64,000 nucleotides of DNA from Tachypleus tridentatus (Eukaryota > Arthropoda > Merostomata > Xiphosura > Limulidae). This document shows, piece after piece, positions 48,226 through 60,486 of the stretch. The notes under the pieces were generated by a model, which saw nothing but the letters and a program-made list of their open reading frames with translations, did not search any database and was not told the DNA's origin. The stretch spans positions 68,439,558-68,503,557 of the forward strand of contig NC_134825.1 of NCBI RefSeq assembly GCF_004210375.1, in the 5' to 3' direction. Within the stretch, counting starts at the first letter, position 1. Each line of letters opens with the position of its first letter. Position numbers and translations under genes: made by a program.

Positions 48226-48325
48226 GTTTGTTTTTTGTTAAGCACAAAGCTCCACAATATCTGTGATTTGCCCAACAGAAGAATCGATACCCTATGTTTA
48301 CCGTTATAAGCCCTCTGACTTATCT
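48226..48325 (-). repeat. SINE family 2 copy
   Basis: The reverse complement carries GGGTATCGATTCTTCTGTTG, the CACAGATATTGTGGAGCTTT tail and TGTGCTTAACAAAAAACAA. Its anticodon region is diverged. Confidence 0.65.
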
Positions 48326-50400
48326 GACGCCCGGAATGAGAGAGGGGGTTAAAGTGAAAACAAAATGATATTAAGCCTAACTGGCTTTAGGCAACCAACC
48401 AAAGCTTTATATAGTAATTTTAATAGCGGTCCAATTCCGTCTGTAATTTATCTAGTCATTTGTAACAACTTCAAATATATTTTCAACTACACTATTAGTA
48501 TCTCTCTTTACCGTATGTTAAAACAGAAGGAAAAGTGTCTCACAGTAACTGGACTAGTGTTTGTGTTTTTTGTCTAAAAGAAACGAAAAAGTTTGCTTTT
48601 TTTCTCTTTCGCATACTTTTTAAAATACTCAGAAAAGGAAAGTACATTTTGATAACTTATTTTCCTTTACCACTTTCAATAATACTTTCGTTATTCATAT
48701 CGTAAATCATCATTATTTTATTGACAAATTTATTCAGTTAATTAATACTGCCTTATTTTTATGTTTGAGAATTGTTTATTTTTGGATTGCAAAAAACAAA
48801 ATAAATGCAGTACGGCAAAACTCGGTATCATGAAGTGTTTTACTACTTTAAATATATTCAAAGCAAACCTTTATCAGATCTTTAGCTTCTTTGTCTGTAA
48901 CTTAACAACTCACATTGCCATAAAAATCACGAATAATGTGTGTTGTGCAATTGAAGATGTATCTTCAAGTAAAAACATTCTTAAGGCTGAATCAAATATT
49001 TTTTTTAAGTCCATCCTCTTAAATTAATGCAAAACTGACCGGATCAATACATAAGTAAAATCAATTTCAACCTTGTTTGCCACAGAATGGCACGATGGAT
49101 AGAAATGCTTAAACAAGAGTGTGTAACACAGGTAGAAAATATGACATACTGATGATGTGTTTGAATAATTTTAGTTATTTGTAAGATATATATATTCTTT
49201 CTAGTTGTGCTGTTGAACAAACTAATGCATAATAATCAACGGGAGAATTACACTAGATAGATCTTTTAAACACATTCCAAGGATATAGAAAAACTCGAGA
49301 GACATGATCATTTGCAAAGGAAAACATGTCAATTCCTAAATGTAACCACGAAGTGATATATTTTTATCAGTTTGTCATATTTACTAATTACTTCTTTTGT
49401 TAGAAAAATATCCCTTGATTAGTCTCTGGATTTAGGAATATGCTTAATAACTTGGTATTAGTGTATGATAAAAAGTGTACAAACTTTAAACGTCTAGTGC
49501 TAAAGAAAACTGCTCACAAATTTGCGTTGAAAAACTGATCTAGGCGGGTGAGAGACAAGAAGTTGATTAGCTGTGAATTTAGTGTGGTTACAATTTCGAA
49601 ACTGTCATGCTTTTATACAATTTCGCCAACGTTTGACTATAAAAAGTTGTGAAACGTTGATGAAACAACTTCTTTGTTAAATATACGAGGAACAAAATCT
49701 ATTTATTGATATAATAATAAGGAATCACAACCTACAACAAATATTTCAAGGAAATACCCCCAAAAAATGACGAAAGTTGTTACCTACGAAAAAAGGAAGT
49801 TACTTGTCGGCGTCTGCTGTAGACTTCGAAACTGTGCGAAAACGATACTATGAAGTGATATGTCTGAAATGTCTCGCACTTTTATTCCATTTTTTTAATG
49901 ACTCATTTGATACTTATTATTATTACGTCGATTTTTATCCATTTTTTTTTTACCACTGATGGATAATATCTAATGTATTTTTGTTTTAACTGTAGTGATG
50001 ACAGTACAGAAAGTATAACGCTACTTAGTGCTGAAGCGTTTGTTATCAACTTTTATACAAAATGGTGGCACGTGACAACGCTCTGCCAATCAACTGTGTT
50101 ATTGGGCATACGGCAAAAACAAATCTAAGGGACGTTTAAATAATTTAAATTAACCATTTATGTAGCTAAATACTTTTCTCATATTAATCAATACTTTCGA
50201 GAAATATAGACAAGTGACACTATTTTCGTTTAAAATTCCGATTATGCGATACCAAAGAACTATAATAAGCAATACATATTTGACGCGTTACCTACATTTA
50301 CAAATATGCCCGGTGCGGGTCAAAGTTTATAATATCCAATCGGTTTACGAAGTTTACAAGGTCGTTTTCGTACGCCTGTAGATTCGGAGTTCCAGTCAAT
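48326..50400. other. Non-coding, nothing recognised
   Basis: AT-rich; open frames at 48365-48577, 48761-49027 and 49777-49959 show no recognisable motif and look like chance. Confidence 0.4.
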
Positions 50401-50542
50401 TCACTGCCAACTTGTCAAGCTTCAGTAGGGGATAAACAATGACAGTTTAACTGTATGTGTAAAGTTACTTAATTTTGAAGTTGTCGAAATGCACTGTTCA
50501 ATCAAGCATAGAACTTTAAAATTATTTTCGCAACTTTATCAG

Positions 50543-50813
50543 ATAAGCGACGAAAGACTTCGCTGTCTACCACTGGTTCAGAACAATCTACTGCATATCA
50601 AAAATTCCAAGAAACTACAAAACACAAGAAACGTTCACTAAAATCGTACCTTGGTTTTGGAAAGCTCCACAAACAGAAATCTGTTGATTTCGAAGACACG
50701 GGATGCCTTATTGGAGAAACAAGCCCACCATATACAAAAGACGGAAATGAATTTAAGAATTTTTCGAAACTAAATGATACAGGCAAGAGTAATAACAAGC
50801 CTGTCAAGAAAAG
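50543..50813 (+). CDS. Unrecognised gene, internal exon A
   Basis: An open stretch of 89 codons between an acceptor-like AACTTTATCAG and a strong donor AAAAG|GTATGT. It reads KRRKTSLSTTGSEQSTAYQK, later KKRSLKSYLGFGKLHKQKSV and DFEDTGCLIGETSPPYTKDG, ending KSNNKPVKKR. The protein is hydrophilic and basic, with a possible PKA-type site (RRKTS). The frame is closed upstream by a stop at about 50512 with no ATG, so a further 5' exon is needed. It splices in phase to the exon at 56249. I do not recognise the family. Support is the clean frame, the donor and the in-frame partner; there is no homology. Confidence 0.5.
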
Positions 50814-51164
50814 GTATGTTTTCATTTTCTCGTCTTAGTTATACTTTCTCTATATAAGATTTATTTAGTAATTTTGAAAGGTGAAAAGAAACTGTGTTAA
50901 ATTGTTTAAATATGCATCACGATGGAAGCGCCAATGATGTAATACTACGAAATAGTTTTCTAACCGAAAATAATTATGCATAACTGAGTATTGTTACCTA
51001 AAACTGTCACACACTTTTATATCCACGAGTAACAAAGTTCTAGACTGATCCCATCTTCAAGTTTACCATGTAGTTGGCAATAGTATCAATAACAGTTAAA
51101 ACAACAACATCTAATTACGCTGAAAAAGTAAAGAAAACAATTAAGTAGTTCGACCAATAAAAAA
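50814..51164 (+). other. Intron of the unrecognised gene, left part
   Basis: Non-coding; nothing recognised before the SINE at 51165. Confidence 0.4.
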
Positions 51165-51425
51165 GGCCCGACATGGCCAGGTGGTTAAGGTGCTCGACTC
51201 GTAATCTGAGAGCCGCGTGGTTGAATCCCCGTCGCTCCAAACATGCAGCTGTAGGAGCGTTACAATTTTACGGTCAATCCCACTATTCGTTGGTAAAAGA
51301 GTAGCCCAAGAGTTGGCGGTGATGACTAGCTGCCTTCCCTCTAGTCTTAAACTGTTAAATTAGGGACGGCTAGCGCAGATAGCCCTCGTGTACCTTTGCG
51401 CGAAACTCAAAAACAAACCTACAAA
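51165..51425 (+). repeat. SINE family 1 copy
   Basis: Head GGCCCGACATGGCCAGGTGG, anticodon loop CTCGTAA, B box altered (GTGGTTGAATCCCC). The body lacks one GGTGGGT unit, and the tail is AGCGCAGATAGCCCTCGTGT. Confidence 0.93.
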
Positions 51426-52200
51426 AGTGGTTTAATTAACATGAAGAATTATATTATGTTTGTTGACTAGAAGTAAAACACCAGCGTATAATATTCGTAT
51501 CTGGGTACACGAATCCATTCAGTGTAAATGTAGTTCGTATGTGATAACTGAATAAATTCTAGTGAACATAAGATGGTTGCAAAATGTTTTTATCAGATGA
51601 AAGACGAGCAGTTTCAACACGTCACAGATAAGTATTGGAACACATATACCCTGCCATCAGTAGAATGTACTTGCTATTTCAGTTCATTCGATGTCTAGTC
51701 TACCAAGGTAAACTGTACAGCAACATAACGGACATACTTTATTTTCATTAGCATGTTGCACGTCTTTGATGGCATTTAAATACGCGATTTTTTAAAAAAA
51801 CATAACCACTACCGTTACTATCATACCTTTCTACGTTTGATAGGAGAAAGTGCTTGTGAAATGTTTTTATATAAGTCCACTGATATCCGACAGTTTAGTT
51901 AAAAAATACCTGCAAAACGCAACTTCTGGTAATGTGTGCTGATAATAAAACAAGCATGATCAACAAAAAAAAAAGAAACAGATATGCGCATGCAAGTTAA
52001 TATATAAACTAAAGTTTTATCCACAAACTTGTGCAAGTCTTCGCACATATTGGCAGACTCATAATTCTCTGTTTTGACTTTAACTGGCTTATTTGGTTGC
52101 AAGAAGTCTTTCCTTAAAAAGTAAAAATGTTCCCACTAGACAAAGACCAGAGAAATTCTATGTTACCGCCAAATTCCATAACAAAACGTTAAAATCTTAC
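51426..52200. other. Non-coding, nothing recognised
   Basis: AT-rich; the minus open frame at 51899-52102 has no motif. Confidence 0.4.
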
Positions 52201-52204
52201 GCTG

Positions 52205-52331
52205 CAGCTCTTCAGTGACTCAGCGGTAAGCCTGATGGCTTATAACACTAAAAGCAGGGTTTCGATACCTGTCTTGAGCACAACACAGATAGTTTGTTGT
52301 GTAATTTTGCTCTTAACTACAAACAAATAAA
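52205..52331 (+). repeat. SINE family 2 copy, diverged
   Basis: CAGCGGTAAGCCTGATGGCT, then GGGTTTCGATACCTGTCTTG and the tail CACAGATAGTTTGTTGTGTA, ending ACAAACAAATAAA. Confidence 0.7.
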
Positions 52332-52560
52332 ATCAGCGGTGCATATGTCACCAACTATTTTAAGTAATATTCCCAAGGAAGGAATTTTCTAATCCATGTC
52401 AATTGGTAAAAGTATGTGAGGTACGCCTTGAGATAAACTCACCACTACCTTGAGGGTTTAGACACAGAGCCGAAGTGCAACTTCATCTGAGTACAACCTT
52501 TAGACTTTGTGTTAATAATAAGATTATTATATCTAAAGAAGGATGAGACACTGTGTAAAA

Positions 52561-52677
52561 CCCCTAGTGGTACAGCGTAATGTTTACGGACTTACAACGC
52601 TAGATATCGGGTTTCGATACCCGTGGTGGACAGACCACAGATAGCCCATCGTTTAGCTTTATGTTTAATTTCAAACA
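52561..52677 (+). repeat. SINE family 2 copy, best preserved
   Basis: GTACAGCGTAATGTTTACGG, ACTTACAACGCTAGATATCG, B box GGTTTCGATACCCGTGGTGG, then tail CACAGATAGCCCATCGTTTA and TTAATTTCAAACAG. The head is tRNA-like, but I cannot fix the isotype. Confidence 0.8.
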
Positions 52678-53084
52678 GACATTGTGTAAATTCATAAGAA
52701 AAAGAATGTATCAGCAAGACAATGCACAAATGATTAAAGATGAATAAAAACATGTCTAGTTTTGGCAGACCGTGTTGGTCATTCTCAGTGTACTGAGTAA
52801 AACTGTTCAGTTCATTATGTGTAGATATATAGCAATAATGATTTATGTTTTGCAATTTCAAATTTAAACAAGTCTAGAATGGTCAACGTCTACTAACTAA
52901 TTAAAAAAAATTCCAATAATGTGTGTACCTGTTATACTCCCTACGGGAAGAAAAAATCCTTTTCAGAGGGCCCTCCCGACCTTCCGTTTAATATAAAAAT
53001 TCATACCTCTGCGAATATTATCTCTACAATGTGCAACTATATCTTGATGGATTAGAGCTAAACTTGGTATTAGTGATGAGTGCT

Positions 53085-53225
53085 TATGAGATAGATGATA
53101 TTATGATATGTATGTTGACTTCATATGTGATAGGTGTTATTATATTGTAATATGTGTGTTGACTTCATATGTGATAGGTGTTATTATATTGTAATATGTA
53201 TGTTGACTTGAAATGTGATAGATGA
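53085..53225 (+). repeat. Tandem repeat, 44-bp unit, about three copies
   Basis: Units carry GTTGACTTCATATGTGATAG then GTGTTATTATATTGTAATAT, at a period of 44. The first two are nearly identical; the third is diverged and cut short. Confidence 0.85.
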
Positions 53226-53599
53226 CAATAAATTTCAAGCACTAAATTTATTTGTTTATTTGAAAACAAGACACAGTATTTAAGCAATATATGGCTAGGA
53301 TTTGGTAAAATAAGAGCAAGGTATACACAAATACCTCTAGAATTATTGCACTTTTTGCCGAAAACACAATGATTAAAAAAATCTCTTGATCCGAAGTTTA
53401 ATCTCCTGATTAAAATTTTGAAACCTCCTGATTTTGAGCGATAGTTCTGTCATATGTGTGTATTTCGTCTAGTTTTGGATATTTCTATCGATTCTCTTTG
53501 GTTGCTTTGATGGTAGAATTTTAGTCCAGTAATGATTTTAATCAATCGAAATTAATTTTGTCGATAGTTATGAAAGGGCAACATCTGTAATTATTTTAG

Positions 53600-53705
53600 T
53601 CACTACACGAAGAATGCAACGCTAAAAATCGAGTTTCAATACCCGTAGTAGGCAGAGCACAGATAGCCCTTTTTTTTCAGCTTTAAGCTTAATAACAAAC
53701 ACACA
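53600..53705 (+). repeat. SINE family 2 copy
   Basis: GCAACGCTAAAAATCGAGTT, TCAATACCCGTAGTAGGCAG, tail CACAGATAGCCC with a T-run, ending TTAATAACAAACACAC. Confidence 0.75.
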
Positions 53706-54020
53706 AAGGCCGTGCACATGATAAATGCAATCATATATTTTATAGTTACTTGGACTATGCCTTGGAAACTAGATGCGTAAACAAGTTCAGGAACTGTACA
53801 AGTACGTGGAGTTGTTGGAAACATGAAAACGAGTGAACAAAAATTAAAAGAGTAGAATGAAAATACGTAAAACAAAATATAATTCTAAACATAATTAAGC
53901 CTGAATGAAACATAAGCGTAATTAATTTAACTAATAAAAATAAAACGACAATCCAAACTCTGTGTAAACCGAATTCTAAACACTGACAAGAATTAAGTCA
54001 CATTAAACATACAACCCAGA

Positions 54021-54340
54021 ACAAATGAAATAAATAATAATGATAATACCTAACCACCAATAGGAAGAAATAAATAATAATGATAATACCTAACCACCAA
54101 TAGGAAGAAATAAATAATAATGATAATACCTAACCACCAATAGGAAGAAATAAATAATAATGATAATACCTAACCACCAATAGGAAGAAATAAATAATAA
54201 TGACAATGCCTAACCACCAAAAGGAAGAAATAAATAATAATGATAATACTTAACCACCAATAGGATGAAATAAATAATAATGATAATGCCTAACCACCAA
54301 TAGAAATAAATAATAATGAAGACCAATAGGAAGAAATAAA
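54021..54340 (+). repeat. Minisatellite, 40-bp unit, about 7.5 copies
   Basis: The unit is TAGGAAGAAATAAATAATAA then TGATAATACCTAACCACCAA. The units starting at 54061 and 54101 are identical; from 54181 on they carry a few substitutions, and the last is deleted in part. There is no spacer diversity, so it is not CRISPR-like. Confidence 0.95.
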
Positions 54341-55875
54341 AGGTGAACTAAGAAATGAAGTTAACACAGTTTACTAAAATTAAATTAAAAAATCCAAATC
54401 TACAATTGCTAATCAAAGTTAACAAAACAAACAACATCATTTGTTGTGTATTTTTGCAAAACGAACATAGAAAGGACAATGATACAGGAACTTGTTCTTA
54501 TCTTTTACCCAATTGTTTTCTGCGTCACAGTGAAACTATTCTCGGCCTTAGAAGCCTTCTTAGAAAATAGTGATTGCAAAATCACACTGAGTGCCAGAAA
54601 AATGGATATATCAGAAACATGTATTAAAGTATAGTAACAAATATAGTGAGAGAGAACAGAACTTATATTTTTTTTATTGTTACTCTGGGATCTAACCTTA
54701 TAGTAAATATGAAAATAGGACAACAATGATAAAACACACTTCACACTGATGTATCAAATTATTCCAAACTTACTTTTCTAAACCCCTGTCTCCTATATAC
54801 TAAAATAAGCTAATCTGGAAGCAGTCAAAAGCTTTATTACAAAATTCTTATTAATTTAAATATATATATATATCAAAATGTATCGTTATTTGTGTAGAAA
54901 GTAACTGACAAGAGTTATTGAAAATTGTTCATTGCAGTTTGTTAATACACAGCGATGTTATGTTGACCTACTTTCTAAAGATGGCTCTTTATCGGATGAA
55001 ATTTGAGGAAGCCTTGAGAAACAGAAAAAAAATATTCATAAAAATTTTGTACAAAATAAGTAACCTCTTAGATGCTTCTAGCCATAAGATATAGTGTGCG
55101 TGAGTTTATTAATTTGGCATTTAAGCGTACTTAGCTTTTCAAAATGAGATTAAGCTAGTTTGATTATATCTAAAATAAAATAAACTTTTCCTTGGATGTG
55201 TTCAGAATTAAGAGATGTTGGACAAATTTTTTTAAGGGAAATATTTGGAATGTTTCTTTTGTTTTAGGATAAAGTTTCATGAGTAACTAACTGTAATCGA
55301 AACTAGAATCATAGCGATGTAAACCCTGAATCTTACCGGGGGATTAAATTGGATGTAAGTTTTCGAAAACTGATATTGTAGTGGATACAAATTTAGGAGC
55401 TGCAGAATGCTTTTTTGCGTCTCAAAATATTATAACAAACCTTTTTAGTTTTGTTTTGTGTTTAATTTTCAAGTTTGACATGCAAAAGTGTTGTGTATAT
55501 TTGAAGTACAATATTTCCACTGTATATAGTTTACACACGTTTTAAGACACATAGTATCTTATATATATATATATACGGTCATGATAATGGAAACTGCCAA
55601 GAATATTTGTTTTTCTTATACTATATATATACAGTGATCTGTAAAGGCTCTACACGGGATACTTAACAGAATTATGGAACGATCCTGTATTTTTATAGGA
55701 TCAGATATTTAAGTGCAAAGTATGAAAAACTAAAGTAAAACAAGTTAAATTACTTAAATAAGTTGGGGTATTAAGATGGGCTTACGTAAGTGGTATACAA
55801 AATACCAATAATAACAAATGAAATAAACATCCAGTCCTTAAGTTTTCGATCAGTGGTATTTTCAGAAGATTGTTA
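54341..55875. other. Intron of the unrecognised gene, non-coding
   Basis: AT-rich with (AT)n runs near 54859 and 55560. Open frames near 54355-54744 lack motifs. Confidence 0.4.
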
Positions 55876-55877
55876 TT

Positions 55878-55968
55878 GTTGTTTCAGCACAAAGGTACAG
55901 CGTGGGTAATTGAACCCCGAATTCTAGCACTATAAGTCTATAAATTTACCGTTGACCCACCAGAGGGC
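55878..55968 (-). repeat. SINE family 2 copy, diverged
   Basis: The reverse complement has TAGTGCTAGAATTCGGGGTT, CAATTACCCACGCTGTACC and TTTGTGCTGAAACAACAA. Confidence 0.6.
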
Positions 55969-56248
55969 ACTTTCAAAGGAACGGGCTCTTATAGGAGAAT
56001 AATTTTCCCTTTTTTGCTACATTTATTTTCAGTGCTTATTCTGTTCATTTAACGAGACTTTAATAACTTATATCTCAAAAGATAAAGATAAATCGCAATT
56101 AGAACAAACTCTTAATCCGAGAACTTTCAAAAGTTTTACTGTAGCCTGCTCAAGTAACACGCATGCGTGAGTAAGGTGATCCTTTACTTACAGATTGTAT
56201 TAATTTATTTCTTCTTATTTTTATTTTATTCAAGAAACGTTCAAAAAG

Positions 56249-56471
56249 AATCAGACGAACGGCGATGAAGGCATGTCGTTATATTGGAGTTGGGCTGGCA
56301 AACATGGCTCCCACCGTTGGAACGCCAATGGCTGCTTCTGTGGAAAATCCGTTCTGGTACTCTGAAAATTATTGTTACCCATGCACATATCCTTCAAGAC
56401 TTAACCAATATGGATCAATTAACTATACTGGAAATCCTTGGGGTAGAAATCGACCAATTAGTGTGTGGTAA
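56249..56471 (+). CDS. Unrecognised gene, last exon B
   Basis: An open frame of 73 codons and a stop: RRTAMKACRYIGVGLANMAP, TVGTPMAASVENPFWYSENY, CYPCTYPSRLNQYGSINYTG, NPWGRNRPISVW. It is rich in Tyr, Trp, Pro and Asn. Using the acceptor CAAAAAG|AATC, exon A (…KPVKKR) continues in frame as IRRTAMKAC. The alternative acceptor 14 bases earlier (TTCAAG) would give a stop after about 11 codons. AATAAA at 56528-56533, 57 bases past the stop, fits a terminal exon. An ATG at 56265 could also start a short separate protein. No family is recognised. Confidence 0.5.
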
Positions 56472-56533
56472 GACAGTTCGGAACAACAAAAGTCACTGAG
56501 ATGGACTCTGTAAATTTAAAATTTATAAATAAA

Positions 56534-57180
56534 TCAGGGTGGATGGTGCTATTCTAATGAAAGTTATGTATATATATATATGATTATCAATTAATTATTT
56601 TTACTGGTTTTATTGAGAACAGGTAATATTTTGATTGTTACTATTTTCAAAAAGATAAATTGTAAATAAATTTTCGAAAATTTTTGTTGTTTTCAGAAGA
56701 AAACAAAATATTGCATTTATTGTTTAAATATCAGTGAAATATTAACTTATATAAAGGAAAAGGATTTTATGCAGCAAACCGTTTGTAGTCAATCAGGTTC
56801 TTACTTTACCAAATTAATAATTGTGAAATTATATAACATTACGTTAATCATAATATGAATTACATCACATCTAGCCAATTTGACATTTTGACCAATTTAA
56901 TATTTAGGCTGAATTTACTTAAAAGGCAAATGTTTTAAAATGCCAGTTGAAGAAACAGAATGCTGTAAAAATGAACTCCAATTGGCATTACGGCTAAATA
57001 GAAAACTTTCTAAGAGATTTAAAAAATGCGAGTTGAATATCTTATGTATTTTGGTAATGAAATAAAGTAATTTAGAATTAGTTGTCCTTAGTCCTTACAT
57101 AGTTCTTACAACTTTTTGTCAAACAAGACATTAATATTTGAAGAATTTCGTTATTAAATATCAAAACATAATTTTAGTTA
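56534..57180. other. Non-coding, nothing recognised
   Basis: AT-rich flank after the presumed polyadenylation signal. Confidence 0.4.
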
Positions 57181-57456
57181 TCCCGGTGTTGCCAGGTGGG
57201 TTAAGGCATTCAACTCGTAATCTGAGAGTCGCGGTTTCGAATCCTCGTCGCAGCAAACATGCTCGCCCTTTCAGGCGTGGGGCGTTATTATGTAACGGTC
57301 AATCCCACTATTCGTTGGTAAAAGAGTAGCCTAAGAGTTGGTGGTGGGTGGTGATGACTAGCTGCCTTTCCTTTAGTCTTACACTGCTAAATTAGGGACG
57401 GCTAGCGCAGATAGCCCTCGTGTAGCTTTGTGCGAAATTCAAAACAAATAAACAAT
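57181..57456 (+). repeat. SINE family 1 copy
   Basis: Head TCCCGGTGTTGCCAGGTGGG, anticodon loop CTCGTAA, B box GGTTTCGAATCC, body and tail complete (GGCTAGCGCAGATAGCCCTC), ending AAAACAAATAAAC. Confidence 0.94.
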
Positions 57457-57499
57457 CACTTCAAATTATATATATATATATATGTATATTAATATAAAA

Positions 57500-57780
57500 G
57501 GCCCGGCATGGCCAGGTAGGTTAAGGCGTTCGACTCGTAATCTGAGGGTCGCGGGTTTGAATCCCGGTCGCACCAAACATGCTTGCCCTTTAGCCGTGGG
57601 GCCTTATACGGTGACGGTCAATCCCACTATTCGTTGGTAAAAGAGTATCCCAAGAGTTGGCGGTGGGTGGTGATGACTAGCTGCCTTCCCTCTTGTCTTA
57701 CACTGCAAAATTAGGGACGGTTAGCACAGATAACTCTCGATTAGCTTTGTCCGAAATTCAAAAAACAAACAAACAAACAA
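57500..57780 (+). repeat. SINE family 1 copy, young, with target-site duplication
   Basis: Close to what looks like the family consensus: GGCCCGGCATGGCCAGGTAG, loop CTCGTAA, B box GGTTTGAATCCCGG, complete body, tail ending (AAAC)n. Bracketed by TAATATAAAA at 57490-57499 and 57781-57790. It lies 43 bp after the previous copy, in the same orientation, across an (AT)n run. Confidence 0.96.
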
Positions 57781-57790
57781 TAATATAAAA

Positions 57791-58900
57791 ATCTTCTGAT
57801 ACTGACTTTTAACAGAATAAAATGGGCCAGATTTGCCCAGAATCTATTCATTTGTAGGAGGGACAGAACTTCAAAACCCAGGCATATAATTTTAAACGAA
57901 TAATATGCAGTCAGTGCTAAGTCATACTCTTTTTAAAGTCAGCACTGTTTCGAAAATGATATCTATACTTTCCTATAATTCTGTACATCAAAATTAAGTA
58001 TTTTTAATCAACCCAGTTTGAACCCTAAGCTGTTATAATCATGGCCACGAAATGTGTTGCCTCTATAGTACACTGTAATTGTGAATTGGTTTTGACGGGC
58101 ATTGCAGCTAGCTGACCTAGGGGAGTTACCGACACGAGAACCAGATGGGAATATAGAACTCTCGCACGTTGTGTTTGTGCACATGTGACTGGTCGATTAT
58201 CTATGGTTGACCTCAATACGGTTTTATTTTGGACTTTCACTAATTCTCAACTTTGTCAATATGTTGATTTTATTTCATTTTATTCAGTTCTGATTATTTC
58301 GAATATATCCTATCCTTTCTTTGTGTGCATCTTATTTATGCCAACAACTCTAAACTTCCCATTTGGAGGTAAAGAAAATTTATCTATTTTTTTTAAATTG
58401 CCTGTGTGTCTTCCTTTCTACACAAGTTGTACACAACAACCCGCCTTCCCCCGAATCTTTTTTTTGTGTGAAATACTTAACGCTGCAAGAGGGCTGATGA
58501 TAAAAAAATCATTTATAATTTCGCAATGCGTATCTGTTGACAGATATTTGTTACGCAGAGCTGCATACAGTAAGATGTCTTAAACAGGAACTTCCTTTTT
58601 GTCTAAAGCATTTCCTTTAAAAAAAAAACATGTCGTGTAATCTCTGCTCTATATGCGTACAAAGCGTCTGACTGGTTTTCTACTTAGAAATGCTTGTGAA
58701 TTAACTCTCGTTGGGTGGATTATAAAAATATATTTTTCTTGTAGCTAATCACCATAACTATTGCATATTAATTCGTGATGACGAGGAATTTACTTTAAGT
58801 AAATATGTGTGGTACGTAGAAAACACAAAACAAATAACAACATTTTAACTTCCTTTGGTCATCATTAGGTTATTCCAAGGAGGTTAAAAATTGTTTGGTG
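57791..58900. other. Non-coding, nothing recognised
   Basis: Contains the longest open frame of the window (58185-58583, 132 codons). It has no domain, an erratic composition and no splice support, so I do not call it a gene. Confidence 0.4.
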
Positions 58901-59061
58901 TGGTCTGGCATGGCCAGATGATTAGGAACGCTTTACTCATAATCTGAGGGTTGCAGGTTCGAATCCCCGTCCACCAAACAGGCTCGTTCTTTCAGCCGAG
59001 GGGCCGTTATATTGTTTCGATCAATCCAAATGTTCGATGGTTAAAGAGTAGGCCAAGGTGT
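58901..59061 (+). repeat. SINE family 1 copy, 3' truncated
   Basis: Head TCTGGCATGGCCAGATGATT, B box GGTTCGAATCCCCGT. The body stops after TTAAAGAGTAGGCCAAGG, so the 3' half is absent. Confidence 0.85.
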
Positions 59062-59293
59062 GTGTACATGCACAACAAATGAAATTAGTAAATCAGTAGT
59101 GAATTATGAAAAGCTTATCTTTTACCTTGATAGACCGATAATAGATAGGTAGGTGTAGATGGATAAATAGATACTACCAAAAATTAGGACTTTTAATATG
59201 TTTAGTTTCCATATTTTGAAACAAAATATTGAAGAACAGAAACTAATTTGTGCTGGCTGCATTCTTTCTAGAAACTTCCATTACAACAACTCA

Positions 59294-59540
59294 CAGGACT
59301 CGTAATCTAAGGGTCGCAGTTTCGAATCCCTCTCGCACCAAACATGATCTCCTTTTCAGCCGGGGGGCATTATAATGTGATGGTCAATTCCACTATTCGT
59401 TAGTAAAAGAGTAGCCCAAAAGTTGGTGGTGGGTGGTGATGACTAGCTGTCTTCCCTCTAGTCTTACACTGCTAAATTAAGGACGGCTAGCGCAGATAGC
59501 CCTCGAGTAGCTTTGCGCGAAATTAGAAAAAAACGAACAA
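59294..59540 (+). repeat. SINE family 1 copy, 5' truncated, with target-site duplication
   Basis: Starts inside the tRNA head just before the anticodon loop (GGACTCGTAATC) and then runs complete to the tail. Bracketed by ACAACAACTCA at 59283-59293 and 59541-59551, so the truncation happened at insertion, as in LINE-mediated priming. Confidence 0.94.
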
Positions 59541-59551
59541 ACAACAACTCA

Positions 59552-60485
59552 ACCAATTAAAGTGCCGAATGAAATTCGTCACCAATTTATTGGGACTGCG
59601 ACTATCTGAGATCTTTGGTACGACATTTTCGCATGAAGGAAGCAATCAAGTAGTTAGGGGTTTTCCCTTTTTATAAATGTGTTGAATTACCTACAATTAT
59701 AAAATGTTCTCTAAATTTTGCGAATCCTAGTAATTAAAATGAAACGCGTGAAATGATTCAGTAATGATAGAAAGTTTTATTTCAAATGCTATTAGTGTCA
59801 GATAAAAAAACTTAAAATGTTTTCTGATGTATCTTAAATTAGTTTGTAAATCTCGGACGGAATTGGTAGAAAAAATACCCCAACAAAACAGTTAAGTTGC
59901 CTGATATTAGAGAAAATTAAATGGAAATATATTTGTAGGTAACACACAAACATAAGTAAAATTTTAAAGTGAAAATAATAAACAAAATATTATATGTCTT
60001 ATATTAACTTAATGGTGTATTGTATTTATATGTAAAAATTTAGATATTGTTGAATGACCTATTATTTGTATTTTATGTTTATAGTAAAATAATTAAAGTT
60101 ATCTACTCACGTCCCTAATTTTGAACTACTGACTAGGCAACCAGTCAACAGGATCTTACCATCCAATATAGATTATTAATTTTCACTCTTATAACGCATA
60201 CACATTTTAAAGTTGGGGAATATTTTGTGGCATCGTAAGGATTCGAGCTTGGGTCGGAAGTTTTAAGAACAAAGCTCCATTATAGGGCTAACTACGCATT
60301 AATAAATAATCAGTAAAGAGGTGAATAGATAACGTTTAGTGCTAACTACCTCTCTCTTATTGTAACCTAGTATTTACGTCTTATGCGACAATATATGATG
60401 CTGTGATGACTTATAGTTTGATATATCATATACTGCTACTCGTTTATATTAGTATTGAGCTTTTTAAGATTTGTCATTTGTTTTA
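59552..60485. other. Non-coding, nothing recognised
   Basis: AT-rich. A GGATTCGAGCTTGGGTCGG segment near 60240 recalls a tRNA-like B box, but no SINE can be traced around it. Confidence 0.4.
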
Positions 60486-60486
60486 G

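Noticed and set aside
54021-54340. CRISPR-like array
   Set aside because: Units are contiguous 40-bp repeats without unique spacers, in a eukaryotic intron-like setting.
58185-58583. Longest open frame in the window (132 codons, +)
   Set aside because: No domain, no splice or polyadenylation support, and a composition typical of a chance frame; a shorter frame runs antisense to its start.
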